Source: Hydrogenibacillus sp.
GTDB lineage: Bacteria > Bacillota > Bacilli > Thermicanales > DSM-22653
Reading direction: 5' to 3'
DNA length: 64,000 nucleotides
Assembly: GCA_014896255.1 (NCBI GenBank)
Contig: JADBKT010000011.1
Coordinates: 39,159 to 103,158, forward strand
Shown: positions 45,011 to 53,297 of the stretch, one piece after another
Position numbering within the stretch: position 1 is the first letter of the stretch
How the letters are laid out: every line of letters starts with the position of its first letter
The notes under the pieces: model-generated
What the model was told of the DNA's origin: nothing
The model's input: only the letters and a program-made list of their open reading frames with translations
Database searches by the model: none
Translations under genes and position numbers: made by a program

Positions 45011-45703
45011 TTGCAACTGCTCTGGGAAGGGCTGAAAGAATCGATTGTTTTGCTGTTCTCCGGCGATCGGGAAATGCTTGAGATCTTTTGGCTCTCTTTG
45101 AAGGTGGCCGCATCGGCGATGGCCTTCGGTGCGGCGCTCGGCCTGCCGCTAGGGGTGTTTCTCGGCGTGAGCAATTTTCGCGGTCGGCAGGCGCTGCTCA
45201 GCCTGGCCAATGCGAGCATGGGGCTTCCTCCGACCGTGGTGGGGTTGTGGGTGGCCCTTTTTCTCTGGCGCAGCGGACCTCTGGGCGATCTTCGGCTCAT
45301 CTACACGCCGTGGGCGATCATCGTCGCCGAAGTGATCCTGACGACGCCGATTCTCGTCGCCCTGACCGCGGCGGCGACCCAAGCCAAGCGGGAGAACCTG
45401 CATGAATTTTTGATGTCCCTCGGGGTCAATCGTTTTCAATACGTCAGGCTGCTTCTGCGGGAAATCCGCGTGTCCCTCTTGGCGGCGATCATCGCCGGTT
45501 TCGGCCGCGTTTTTTCGGAGGTGGGGGCGGCGATGATGGTCGGCGGCAACATCAAAGGCGAGACGCGGACGCTCACCACCGCGATCGTCTTGGAAGTCTC
45601 GAAAGGGGCGTTTGACCGAGCACTGGCGTTAAGCTTTATCCTGCTCGCCGTGTCGCTCTCGATTACGGCACTGCTTACGCATGTGCAGCAGCGGTTCGGG
45701 TGA
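45011..45703 (+). CDS. tupB: Tungstate ABC transporter permease
   Basis: Membrane permease of 230 residues with about five helices and a binding-protein-dependent EAA loop (LHEFLMSLGVNRFQYVRLLLREI). MGLPPTVVGL is typical of TupB/ModB. TTG 45011 is 7 bases after the tupA stop. Confidence 0.92.
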   Translation: MQLLWEGLKESIVLLFSGDREMLEIFWLSLKVAASAMAFGAALGLPLGVFLGVSNFRGRQALLSLANASMGLPPTVVGLWVALFLWRSGPLGDLRLIYTPWAIIVAEVILTTPILVALTAAATQAKRENLHEFLMSLGVNRFQYVRLLLREIRVSLLAAIIAGFGRVFSEVGAAMMVGGNIKGETRTLTTAIVLEVSKGAFDRALALSFILLAVSLSITALLTHVQQRFG

Positions 45704-45743
45704 GGGCGGAAGATCGGCATGAAGAGGAGAAGGGATTAGAGGT

Positions 45744-46490
45744 GTGCGAACGGTGGAGCGGACGCAGGATTCGCTGACGCCGGGAGAATGGCTGGTCGAA
45801 GCGCGAAAGATCGCCGTCGAACGCGCGGGGCGGTTGGTGGTTCGGGACGTGGACGTCACGCTGAAGCACGGGGAACGGTTGGGGATCGCCGGGCCGAACG
45901 GGTCGGGGAAAAGCACGCTGCTTAAGGTTTTGGCCTTGCTCCTTCGACCGTCGAGGGGGTCGGTGCGGGTGCTCGGCGTCTCCGGGGGAGGGCGGGTACC
46001 CGTGCACATCCGCCGGCAGATGGCGGTCGTGTTTCAAGAACCTTATCCCCTGGTCGGGAGCGTCCTCGACAATGTGGCCCTTCCGCTTCGCTTGCGGGGG
46101 ATCTCCCGGCCGGAGGCAAAGCGTCGAGCGGGGGTGTGGTTGGAACGATTTTCTCTCCGGCACCTCGCCGAGCAACCGGCGCGGACGCTTTCCGGCGGGG
46201 AACAAGCGCGGATGCAACTGGCGCGGGCTTTTGCCGCCGAGCCGCGCGTCCTGTTTCTCGATGAACCGTTTGCCGCGGTGGACGCCACTTCGCGCGCGCC
46301 CCTCAAAGCGTTGCTCGACGACATTTTCGCGGAACAAAAGATCACGGTAATTCTCATCAGCCATGATTTTCAGGATCTTCTCCACCTCACGCACCGCACA
46401 ATGGTCCTGTTGGACGGGCGTGTCGCGGCGGTCGGAGAGACGGCTTTTTTGCGCGAACGATCTCCGGTGGTCCAAGCGCTTTTCCCGTGA
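45744..46490 (+). CDS. tupC: Tungstate ABC transporter ATPase
   Basis: ATPase subunit: Walker A GPNGSGKST, Q-loop FQEPYPL, signature LSGGEQARMQLARA, Walker B VLFLDEPFAAVD. 248 residues, without the regulatory TOBE domain of ModC. GTG 45744 follows GGAGAAGGG. It completes tupABC; a moeA gene follows with its own promoter. Confidence 0.92.
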   Translation: MRTVERTQDSLTPGEWLVEARKIAVERAGRLVVRDVDVTLKHGERLGIAGPNGSGKSTLLKVLALLLRPSRGSVRVLGVSGGGRVPVHIRRQMAVVFQEPYPLVGSVLDNVALPLRLRGISRPEAKRRAGVWLERFSLRHLAEQPARTLSGGEQARMQLARAFAAEPRVLFLDEPFAAVDATSRAPLKALLDDIFAEQKITVILISHDFQDLLHLTHRTMVLLDGRVAAVGETAFLRERSPVVQALFP

Positions 46491-46535
46491 GAAGAACGAT
46501 GGCCGCTTACGATTCGCGATTCCCCGGCCGGAATA

Positions 46536-46544
46536 TGGTATAGT
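46536..46544 (+). promoter_or_regulatory. Extended -10 promoter before moeA
   Basis: TG-G-TATAGT (46536-46544) is an extended -10 element; no good -35 is visible. It lies 42 bases before the moeA start. Confidence 0.55.
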
Positions 46545-46585
46545 GTGCGTATGAAGGGGTCTAGACGAAGGGGGTTGGGCTGGCC

Positions 46586-47893
46586 GTGGATTTTTTCCGC
46601 GTCCTTTCCGTGGCGGAAGTCCATCGTCTGATCGCCGAAATTCCGCGTCCTGCGCTTGCGGTGGAGAACGTCCCCCTTTCGGAAGCCCGGGGCCGCGTGC
46701 TCGCTTCGCCGGTCGTCGCGCCGGAAGACGTTCCGGGGTTTTCGCGTTCGACCGTCGACGGCTATGCGGTCCGTGCCCGGGAGACGTTCGGCGCCGGGGA
46801 ATCGCTCCCCGCCCTTCTCGATGTGGTCGGAGAAGTGCCGATGGGACGCCCTCCGGATCGCCCGCTTCGGGAGGGAGAGGCGATGTACATCCCGACCGGC
46901 GGGATGCTTCCGGATGGGGCGGATGCGGTGGTGAAGGTGGAGCACGTTGAAGCGATGGATTCTCTGCTCAATGTCTACCGCCCGGTCTCTCCCGGACAGA
47001 ACGTCATCTTTCGCGGTGAGGACGCTTTGGCCGGGGAACCCGTATTGGCCCAAGGGACGGTTTTAAGGCCGTACGAGCTGGCGTTTCTGGCTTCTCTGGG
47101 GATCAGCCGGGTAGACGTTTACGCTCCGTTGTCCGTGTACCTTTTTTCTACCGGGGACGAACTTGTGCCGTATGAGACGAAAACCCTTCGCCTCGGACAG
47201 GTTCGCGATACGAACGCTTTGGCGCTCCGCCTCATGGTCGAGGAAGCGGGGGCACGGGCGTCGATGGGCGGGATCATTCCGGATGAGGAGGGCGCGTTCG
47301 TCCGTGCCGTCGAAGACGGCCTGCATCGGAGCGCGCTTGTGATTCTGTCCGGCGGCAGTTCGGTCGGGGTCCGGGATCTGACGCTGAAAGTCTTGGAGGA
47401 GCGCTTTCAGGCGGACATATTGTTTCATGGGATTTCGCTCCACCCAGGAAAACCGACCTTGCTTGCCCGCGTCGGTGAACGCTACGTCCTCGGCCTTCCC
47501 GGCAATCCTGCGTCGGCGCTCGTCGTCTTTTTCCTCTTCGGCTTACCGCTTCTGGCCCGTCTGGCCGGGGAAAAACGGTATGAGCCGACGTATCTGAAGG
47601 CGCGCACCAAACGCCCGATCGCTTCGGTGGCGGGACGGACGGATTATTATCGCGTCCGGCTTCATTGGGAGGAAGGAGCGTGGTGGGCCGAGCCCGTCCT
47701 CGGGAAATCCGGTCTTTTGTTCACCCTTGTGGGCAGTGACGGGCTCATGGAAATCCCTGCCGAGAAGGAAGGGCTGCTCATCGGTGAAGAGGGCAAAGTC
47801 TATCTCTTGGATCGGCGCCGGGCGATGTCGCCTCCGCTGCGTCTTGCGCGGGACGGGCGCCTTACGATGCGGTCCGATCGAGAGGAGGCATGA
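46586..47893 (+). CDS. moeA: Molybdopterin molybdenumtransferase MoeA (first copy)
   Basis: Inserts molybdate or tungstate into adenylylated molybdopterin. Conserved blocks STVDGYAVRA, IPTGGMLPDGADAVVKVEHVE, STGDELVPYE, DTNALALRLM, SGGSSVGVRD and GLPGNPASALVVF are in order; 435 residues. GTG 46586 has AAGGGGG upstream. Its stop overlaps an ATGA at 47890. The paired second MoeA suggests a metal-specific division of labour. Confidence 0.94.
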   Translation: MDFFRVLSVAEVHRLIAEIPRPALAVENVPLSEARGRVLASPVVAPEDVPGFSRSTVDGYAVRARETFGAGESLPALLDVVGEVPMGRPPDRPLREGEAMYIPTGGMLPDGADAVVKVEHVEAMDSLLNVYRPVSPGQNVIFRGEDALAGEPVLAQGTVLRPYELAFLASLGISRVDVYAPLSVYLFSTGDELVPYETKTLRLGQVRDTNALALRLMVEEAGARASMGGIIPDEEGAFVRAVEDGLHRSALVILSGGSSVGVRDLTLKVLEERFQADILFHGISLHPGKPTLLARVGERYVLGLPGNPASALVVFFLFGLPLLARLAGEKRYEPTYLKARTKRPIASVAGRTDYYRVRLHWEEGAWWAEPVLGKSGLLFTLVGSDGLMEIPAEKEGLLIGEEGKVYLLDRRRAMSPPLRLARDGRLTMRSDREEA

Positions 47894-47895
47894 CG

Positions 47896-49815
47896 ATGGG
47901 GCGTCGCCTGTTTCTGGATGAAGAACCGCTGGATGACGTTCAATCGAGGTGGCTCGCGCAGGTTCGACTGCCGGTTCGTACGGAGCGCATTCCGACCGTC
48001 GAAGCGACGGGACGGGTGGCGGCGGAAGACGTCTACGCGCAGGTGTCCATGCCGAATTACAACGCGTCGGCGATGGACGGCTTTGCGGTGAAGGCAGAGG
48101 CGACGTTTTATGCCACGGAAACGCGGCCGGTGCGGCTTAAAATCGGCGAACATGCCGCCGTGGTCGATACCGGTGATCCCTTGCCCGAAGGGTTTGACGC
48201 TGTGGTGCCGGTGGAGCATGTGCATCTGATCGGTGAAGAAGCCATCGAGCTCGTATCGCCGGTCGCTCCGTGGCAAAACGTCCGGCCCATCGGAGAAGAT
48301 GTGGTCGTCGGCGAGATGATCCTGCCGGCTTACCGGCGGATTCGGCCCTATGATGTCGGGGCGATGCTCGCCGGTGGGGTGACGGAAGTGACGGTGTTGA
48401 AACCGCCGCGTTTTGCCGTCTTGCCGACCGGCGATGAACTCGTGCCCGCCAAGGCGGACGTAAAGATCGGGGAGATCATCGAATTTAACGGCGCCATGCT
48501 CAAAGGGGCGATCGAATCCTGGGGCGGGGAAGCGGAGATTTTTCCCGTCACCCCCGATGATCCGGAAAAGCTACGGTCGCGTTTTCAAGAAGCGCTATTA
48601 AGCTTTGATGTCGTCATTTTGAACGCCGGATCTTCTGCCGGGCGAGACGACTACAGCGCCAATGTTCTGGCCTCTTTTGGCCGGCTGCTGGCCCATGGCG
48701 TGGCCACCCGGCCGGGGAAGCCGGTGGTCCTGGCGGTGGCGGGGGACGGCCGGCCGCTTTTGGGCATTCCGGGCTACCCGGTCTCGGCCTATCTCGCCGT
48801 CGAATGGTTTGTGAAGCCGCTCTTGGACCGGTATTATGGCGAGGGCGTCCCGCCGCGACCGAAGATCCGAGCCGTCCTGGGGCGCCGCCTCGTCTCGTCC
48901 TTGGGCCGCGATGAATTTGTACGCGTCACGGTGGGCCGCGTAGGCGAGCGCTATGTCGTGCAGCCGCTCTCCCGAGGCGCCGGGGTGACGATGTCTTTGG
49001 TCCGGGCCGATGGGCTCCTGGTCATCCCCCGGGAAGCGGAAGGGTACGAACAGGGGACGACGGTCGACGTGGAGCTGTTCAAGCCGCAGGAAGCGATTGA
49101 CCGCACCATCGTGCTCGCCGGAAGCCACGACTTTGCGCTTGACCTCCTGCGGGCGCACCTCAGGCGCCGGCATGCGGCGTACGATCTGTCTTCTTCGCAC
49201 GTCGGGAGCACGGCGGGGCTCGCCGCCGTCGCCCGGGAGGAAGCGCACGGGGCGGGCGTGCATCTGCTCGATCCCGAGACGGGGGAGTATAACGTTCCTT
49301 ATGTCCGGCGGCATGTGCCGGTGCCGACGGTGTTGGTGCGACTGGCCAAGCGGGTTCAAGGCTGGATCGTGGCGAAGGGGAACCCGAAAAACATCCGCTC
49401 CGTCGAAGACATCGCCCAGCCCGGGATCCGGTACGTGAACCGCCAGCGCGGGTCCGGGACGCGGGTGCTGTTCGATCACCTGTTGCGCCAGGCGGGTCTC
49501 TTGCGGGACGCCGTATACGGATATGATCGAGAGGTGGTCACGCACCTTGCGGTGGCCATCGCCATCAAAGAGGGAACGGCCGACGTCGGGCTCGGGATTT
49601 TCGCCGCGGCCCGGGCTTTTGACCTGGATTTTGTTCCGGTCGCGGAGGAAGCGTATGATCTTTTGCTCCTCCGAAGCTTTTACGAGAGTCCGCTCGGCCG
49701 CGTTTTTCTCGAGGTGCTCCGAAACGACGCTTTCCTTGGCGAACTTCATCGGTTCGGCGGTTACCGGGTCGATGAGGCGGGCACAGTCCTCTACGAGCAC
49801 GACGGAGGTGGATGA
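47896..49815 (+). CDS. MoeA-like protein fused to a periplasmic-binding-type domain
   Basis: Residues about 1-405 are MoeA-like (YNASAMDGFAVKAE; DTGDPLPEGFDAVVPVEHVH; PTGDELVPAK; NAGSSAGRDDYSANV; GIPGYPVSAYLAVEWF). The last about 230 residues form a substrate-binding-protein-like domain (IVLAGSHDFALDLLRAHLRRR; YVNRQRGSGTRVLFDHLLRQAG; VAIAIKEGTADVGLGIFAAARAF) similar to ModA/PBP_like domains. This known fusion probably senses or holds molybdate/tungstate or cofactor, but no role is proven. ATG 47896 is chosen, GAGGAGG 8 bases upstream; ATG 47890 overlaps the moeA stop. Confidence 0.92.
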   Translation: MGRRLFLDEEPLDDVQSRWLAQVRLPVRTERIPTVEATGRVAAEDVYAQVSMPNYNASAMDGFAVKAEATFYATETRPVRLKIGEHAAVVDTGDPLPEGFDAVVPVEHVHLIGEEAIELVSPVAPWQNVRPIGEDVVVGEMILPAYRRIRPYDVGAMLAGGVTEVTVLKPPRFAVLPTGDELVPAKADVKIGEIIEFNGAMLKGAIESWGGEAEIFPVTPDDPEKLRSRFQEALLSFDVVILNAGSSAGRDDYSANVLASFGRLLAHGVATRPGKPVVLAVAGDGRPLLGIPGYPVSAYLAVEWFVKPLLDRYYGEGVPPRPKIRAVLGRRLVSSLGRDEFVRVTVGRVGERYVVQPLSRGAGVTMSLVRADGLLVIPREAEGYEQGTTVDVELFKPQEAIDRTIVLAGSHDFALDLLRAHLRRRHAAYDLSSSHVGSTAGLAAVAREEAHGAGVHLLDPETGEYNVPYVRRHVPVPTVLVRLAKRVQGWIVAKGNPKNIRSVEDIAQPGIRYVNRQRGSGTRVLFDHLLRQAGLLRDAVYGYDREVVTHLAVAIAIKEGTADVGLGIFAAARAFDLDFVPVAEEAYDLLLLRSFYESPLGRVFLEVLRNDAFLGELHRFGGYRVDEAGTVLYEHDGGG

Positions 49816-49816
49816 C

Positions 49817-50089
49817 GTGCGGGTCAAACTGTTCGCCAACTTCCGCGATATTTGTGGGACGAAGGTGATCGAGGTGGAGCCTGAGGGCTCCCGGGTTCGC
49901 GACCTGCTCGGCGCGCTTTCTGCCCGGCATCCGGCGATGCGCGAGGAACTGTTTCAGCCGGACGGATCGTTGCGCCCGTTCGTGCAGATCTTGATTAACG
50001 GACGCAACATCGCCTTTGCCCGAGGTCTCGACACGGAGGTCGAAGAAGGCGACGAGATCGCCCTTTTTCCGCCGGTGGCCGGCGGGTAA
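49817..50089 (+). CDS. moaD: Molybdopterin synthase sulfur carrier subunit MoaD-like
   Basis: Ubiquitin-like protein of 90 residues ending EIALFPPVAGG; the C-terminal diglycine is thiocarboxylated to carry sulfur into molybdopterin. GTG 49817 has GGAGGTG 6 bases upstream and is 1 base after the previous stop. Slightly longer than classical MoaD, as in AOR-associated MoaD-like proteins. Other moa genes (moaA, moaC, moaE) are not in this window. Confidence 0.93.
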   Translation: MRVKLFANFRDICGTKVIEVEPEGSRVRDLLGALSARHPAMREELFQPDGSLRPFVQILINGRNIAFARGLDTEVEEGDEIALFPPVAGG

Positions 50090-50109
50090 AGCCGGTTGTC
50101 CGGTTCAAG

Positions 50110-50145
50110 GCAAAAGCCCCCGCCACGAAAAACGGGGGCTTTTGC
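50110..50145. terminator. Bidirectional terminator between moaD and aor
   Basis: GCAAAAGCCCCCG (50110-50122) and CGGGGGCTTTTGC (50133-50145) form a 13-bp perfect stem with a 10-base A-rich loop; A and T runs in the arms allow use from both sides. Confidence 0.9.
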
Positions 50146-50159
50146 GCGGGTGCCTGCGC

Positions 50160-51974
50160 TTAAGCGCTGACGATGCCGAGCTCCCGAAGCTTTTCGTCGG
50201 TCACGACGCCGTCGCGCCAGCCGCGTACGCGGTAGTACTCGTCGAGCATTTCCTCGAGGTGGCTCACCGCTCCGGCGCTGTGGCCCGTGCCCGGCTCTTT
50301 GAGAAAACGCTCCGGCAGAAGGTCGTCCTCGCGGCGGTTGAAGCCGGCCAGGTTGTTGTAGTACCGTTCGAGGTTGTAGATGCGCTCGCCGGCTTTGAGC
50401 ACGTCTTCGGCAGTCATCGGGATCCCGGTCATCGTTGAATATTGTTCGGCGTAATGCTCGACGTTCTCGGCAAACGACGAGAACTTGCAGATGTCCATCG
50501 AATCGGAAAAAGCATGGAGATCCTGGAAGGTTTTCAGCAAGGCGCCCTTCCCTTGCACCGCCAGCCGGTCGACCGGCTCGGGAATGCCCATGATCTCGGC
50601 GGCGACGGTGTAACCCCGGAGGTGGCAGGCGCCGCGGTTGCTCGTCGCGTACCCGAGGCCGATGCCTTGGATGCCGCGCGGATCGTACGCCGGGATGGAC
50701 TGACCCTTGACCGACATCGACAACTCCGGCGCGCCGATCTCCCGGGCGAAGCGCGCCGGCCCTTCCGCGAGCTTTGCACCGAGGCCCCGCCGGTGAGCGA
50801 TGTCTTCGATCAACGCGATCATTCGGTCGGCATCGCCAAAGCGGACGGTTTCATTGATCAAGCCGCGTTCGGCCGCTTCCATGGCGACGGAGAGGGCGTG
50901 GCCGACTTCGATCGTATCGATGCCGTAGTCGTTGCAGCGGTCGATCATATAGGCGATCGCTTCGGCATCAAACAAACCGCAGTTCGCGCCGAGCGACCAT
51001 CCGGATTCGTATTCGAAGCTTTCCGTGCGCGTCTTGTATTTGCCGCTTTTGACTTCCACTTCTTTTTTGCAGGCGACCGGGCAAGCGTGGCACGTGTTGT
51101 CGGCCACGAGCAGCGTCCGATTGACCGTCTCGCCGCTGTGCCCTTCCGCGCGATCGTCGTAGGTGAACTTCGAATTCATCGTCGGAAGTGCGCCGACTTC
51201 GTTGATGATGTTCGTCAGGACGTTCGTTCCGTACACCGACAGGCCGCCTTTTTTGGGGGCGGTGACGGGGCTTTCGACGATCGCCTTGAGTGCTTTCTGC
51301 GTGGCCTTACGGAAGGACGCCTGATCGGCCGGTTCGGGCATGTTCCCCTTTTGTGAAGCTTTAATGACGATCGCTTTGAGTCGTTTCGATCCGGCCACGG
51401 CACCCGTCCCGCCGCGCCCGGCCGCCCGGTCGTGTTCGTTGATGAATCCGGCGTAGCGGACAAGGTTCTCGCCGGCGGGTCCGATGGCCATCACGCTTAA
51501 GTCTTCTTCGCCGTGGCGCTCTTTCAGCCGGGCGATCGTCGCGCGCACGCCCAGCCCCCACAGGTCGCCGGCGTCGCGCAGTTCGGCTTTGCCGTTTTCG
51601 ATATACAGATAGACGGGGCTGTCGCTCCTTCCTTTGATCAAAATGTTGTCGAAGCCCGCCCATTTGAGCCGCGCCGCCGTCCAGCCGCCCATGTGGGAAT
51701 CGGTCACCGTTCCCGTGAGCGGGGACTTGGTGACGACGGCGAGGCGCCCGCTCATCGGGGCCAGCGATCCGGTGACCGGACCGGTCATGATGCACAGCAA
51801 GTTGTCCGGAGAAAGCGGTTCCACCTGCGGCCCATTGTCGAAGACGTACTTTACGCCCAGCCCACGTCCGCCGATGTAGAGGCGCGCCAGCGACGCGTCC
51901 AGCGGACGAACGACGATGCGGGCGCTGGTCAAGTCGACGACCAGTTCGCGGTGGGTAAATCCTCCGAGTGTCAT
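50160..51974 (-). CDS. aor: Aldehyde:ferredoxin oxidoreductase (tungsten type)
   Basis: Tungsten-bis-pterin enzyme oxidising aldehydes to acids with ferredoxin, or reducing acids. The N-terminal AOR domain contains YIGGRGLGVKYVFDN, SGRLAVVTKSPLTGTVTDSHMGG and AGRGGTGAVAGSKRLKAI; the [4Fe-4S] motif is CHACPVAC near residue 292 with the fourth Cys in DICKFS. 604 residues, normal. ATG 51974 follows GGGAGGGAAG on the minus strand. It converges on moaD. With tupABC and moeA nearby, tungsten use is a strong inference. Confidence 0.95.
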   Translation of the reverse strand: MTLGGFTHRELVVDLTSARIVVRPLDASLARLYIGGRGLGVKYVFDNGPQVEPLSPDNLLCIMTGPVTGSLAPMSGRLAVVTKSPLTGTVTDSHMGGWTAARLKWAGFDNILIKGRSDSPVYLYIENGKAELRDAGDLWGLGVRATIARLKERHGEEDLSVMAIGPAGENLVRYAGFINEHDRAAGRGGTGAVAGSKRLKAIVIKASQKGNMPEPADQASFRKATQKALKAIVESPVTAPKKGGLSVYGTNVLTNIINEVGALPTMNSKFTYDDRAEGHSGETVNRTLLVADNTCHACPVACKKEVEVKSGKYKTRTESFEYESGWSLGANCGLFDAEAIAYMIDRCNDYGIDTIEVGHALSVAMEAAERGLINETVRFGDADRMIALIEDIAHRRGLGAKLAEGPARFAREIGAPELSMSVKGQSIPAYDPRGIQGIGLGYATSNRGACHLRGYTVAAEIMGIPEPVDRLAVQGKGALLKTFQDLHAFSDSMDICKFSSFAENVEHYAEQYSTMTGIPMTAEDVLKAGERIYNLERYYNNLAGFNRREDDLLPERFLKEPGTGHSAGAVSHLEEMLDEYYRVRGWRDGVVTDEKLRELGIVSA

Positions 51975-51994
51975 CGTCTTCCCTCCCGAAATCT

Positions 51995-52019
51995 GATAAT
52001 TTGTGCTTCACGGATTATC
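51995..52019. promoter_or_regulatory. Dyad in the aor upstream region
   Basis: GATAAT (51995-52000) and ATTATC (52014-52019) form an inverted repeat with 13-base spacing, 21 bases upstream of the aor start. It may be an operator or overlap a promoter; no clean -35/-10 pair is seen. Confidence 0.4.
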
Positions 52020-52035
52020 GAAACCGTTCCGCAAC

Positions 52036-52215
52036 TCATAGACAAATATCCCGTCGGAGGAGCGCCCGGAAGGTGCCCCAGCCGCCGTCGGCGATGTGCC
52101 GGGCAAGGCGGTCGTTCTTCAGCATCCCGGCGACGTTCAGATCTTCGAGCGCGATCACGGCGTGCGTGTGGACCGGCCTTCTTTTCTCGTAGATCTCCTT
52201 CCACCGGGCGAGTCC
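52036..52215 (-). pseudogene. TnpB remnant of an IS607-family element
   Basis: A minus-strand frame reads ARWKEIYEKRR...VIALEDLNVAGMLKNDRLARHIADGGWGTFR and stops at 52036. IALEDLNV...GML is the TnpB (IS605/IS607 accessory, RuvC-like) motif. Both the N-terminal two-thirds and the zinc-finger C-terminus are missing, so no RNA-guided nuclease activity can remain. It overlaps the end of tnpA in another frame. Confidence 0.85.
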
Positions 52216-52772
52216 CCAAGCGCCTCCAGCGCCTTTTTGGCCCGGCGTCTCGCGGAACGCTTGCCGTACAATCTTGCGGCAAGGGAGGTCAGGACTTCGG
52301 TCATCTCGCGTTCAAGATCATCGTCGATTTCTTTTTCTTCGACCACAAGAATCTTTCGCCCCTGCGCCAGTAGCGCGGCTTCGATGAATTCAAAGCCGAA
52401 GCGGGAGAGCCGGTCCCGGTGTTCGACGACAATCGTCGTGACGTTCGGGTCGGAGAGCAGCTTGATGAGCTCCCTCCGCCTGCCGTTCAAACCGGAACCG
52501 ATCTCCTGGACCGTCTTTCCGACCGAAAGGCCTTGGGCATTCGCAAACTCTAAAAGCCTCACCACCTGCCGCTTAAGATCGGCCTTCTGGTCGGAAGACG
52601 ACACCCGGGCGTAGAGGGCGACGATGCCGACTTTCGGCGCTTCGGGTTCGTGGACGAGGATCGTGCCCGAGGGGGTGATTTCGAACGGCACGGGCATTTT
52701 GCCTTCCCGAACCCAGCGCCACGCCGTCTTGTAGGTGATGCCGCGTTTTTTGGCCCATTCGCTGAGTTTCAT
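52155..52772 (-). mobile_element. tnpA: IS607-family serine recombinase (TnpA)
   Basis: MerR-like HTH at residues 1-25 (LSEWAKKRGITYKTAWRWV), then a serine recombinase domain with catalytic Ser in LYARVSSSDQKADLKRQ and EHRDRLSRFGFEFIEA. 205 residues; the last 20 (after KKALEAL) run across the junction into tnpB sequence and are abnormal. IS607 elements have no terminal inverted repeats, so ends cannot be drawn. The transposase may still be active; the element is otherwise decayed. Confidence 0.9.
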
Positions 52773-52833
52773 GGGTACATTTTACCTGAAATATGGATGA
52801 GGGTCAAACGTATTTTTAGCTGTCGGCGGCCCC

Positions 52834-52862
52834 TTGACACGCCGTGATCCGACCCGTATAAT
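52834..52862 (+). promoter_or_regulatory. Consensus promoter of alaS T-box leader
   Basis: TTGACA (52834-52839), 17-bp spacer, TATAAT (52857-52862): full consensus. Confidence 0.93.
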
Positions 52863-52868
52863 CGACAG

Positions 52869-53210
52869 CAAGAAAAGGAGCAGAGATCGAAACGAAAGCG
52901 TCTATGCCAACGCGATGACGGATCGAAGTAGGCGCGGGTTCGTCGACGAGAGAGGGCATCCTCGGCTGGAAGATGCCTCGATGGGCGCGCCGAAAGCCAA
53001 TCCGGAGCGCAGGTGAACACCCGGACTGCAGGAAGATGGGGGCAGAAGAAGTCCGGCCGTATAAGCCTGCCGGCGGCGGCCGTTATCCGCCGTGGAGAGT
53101 TGGCCTTGTCGATCGATGCACGACGAGAGGCGGCGTGAGCTCGATCGACGGGCAAACAGGGTGGTACCGCGAGCACTGCCGCTCGTCCCTGGGGGACGGG
53201 CGGTTTTTTG
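52869..53210 (+). ncRNA. T-box riboswitch (alanine) upstream of alaS
   Basis: The antiterminator T-box AGGGTGGTACCGCGAGC is at 53158-53174, stem I has GAGAGAG near 52949, and the terminator CCGCTCGTCCC/GGGACGGGCGG with six T is at 53179-53209. In the specifier loop, GAAAGCCAATCC places GCC (52996-52998), an Ala codon. Uncharged tRNA-Ala would allow alaS transcription. Confidence 0.93.
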
Positions 53211-53297
53211 ATGTGACGACGCCTGACGACGCCGTGATGTCGATGATCGACGCCCCGGCTTCACGGTGGCGTTCATACGGATTGAAGGGGGATGTCG

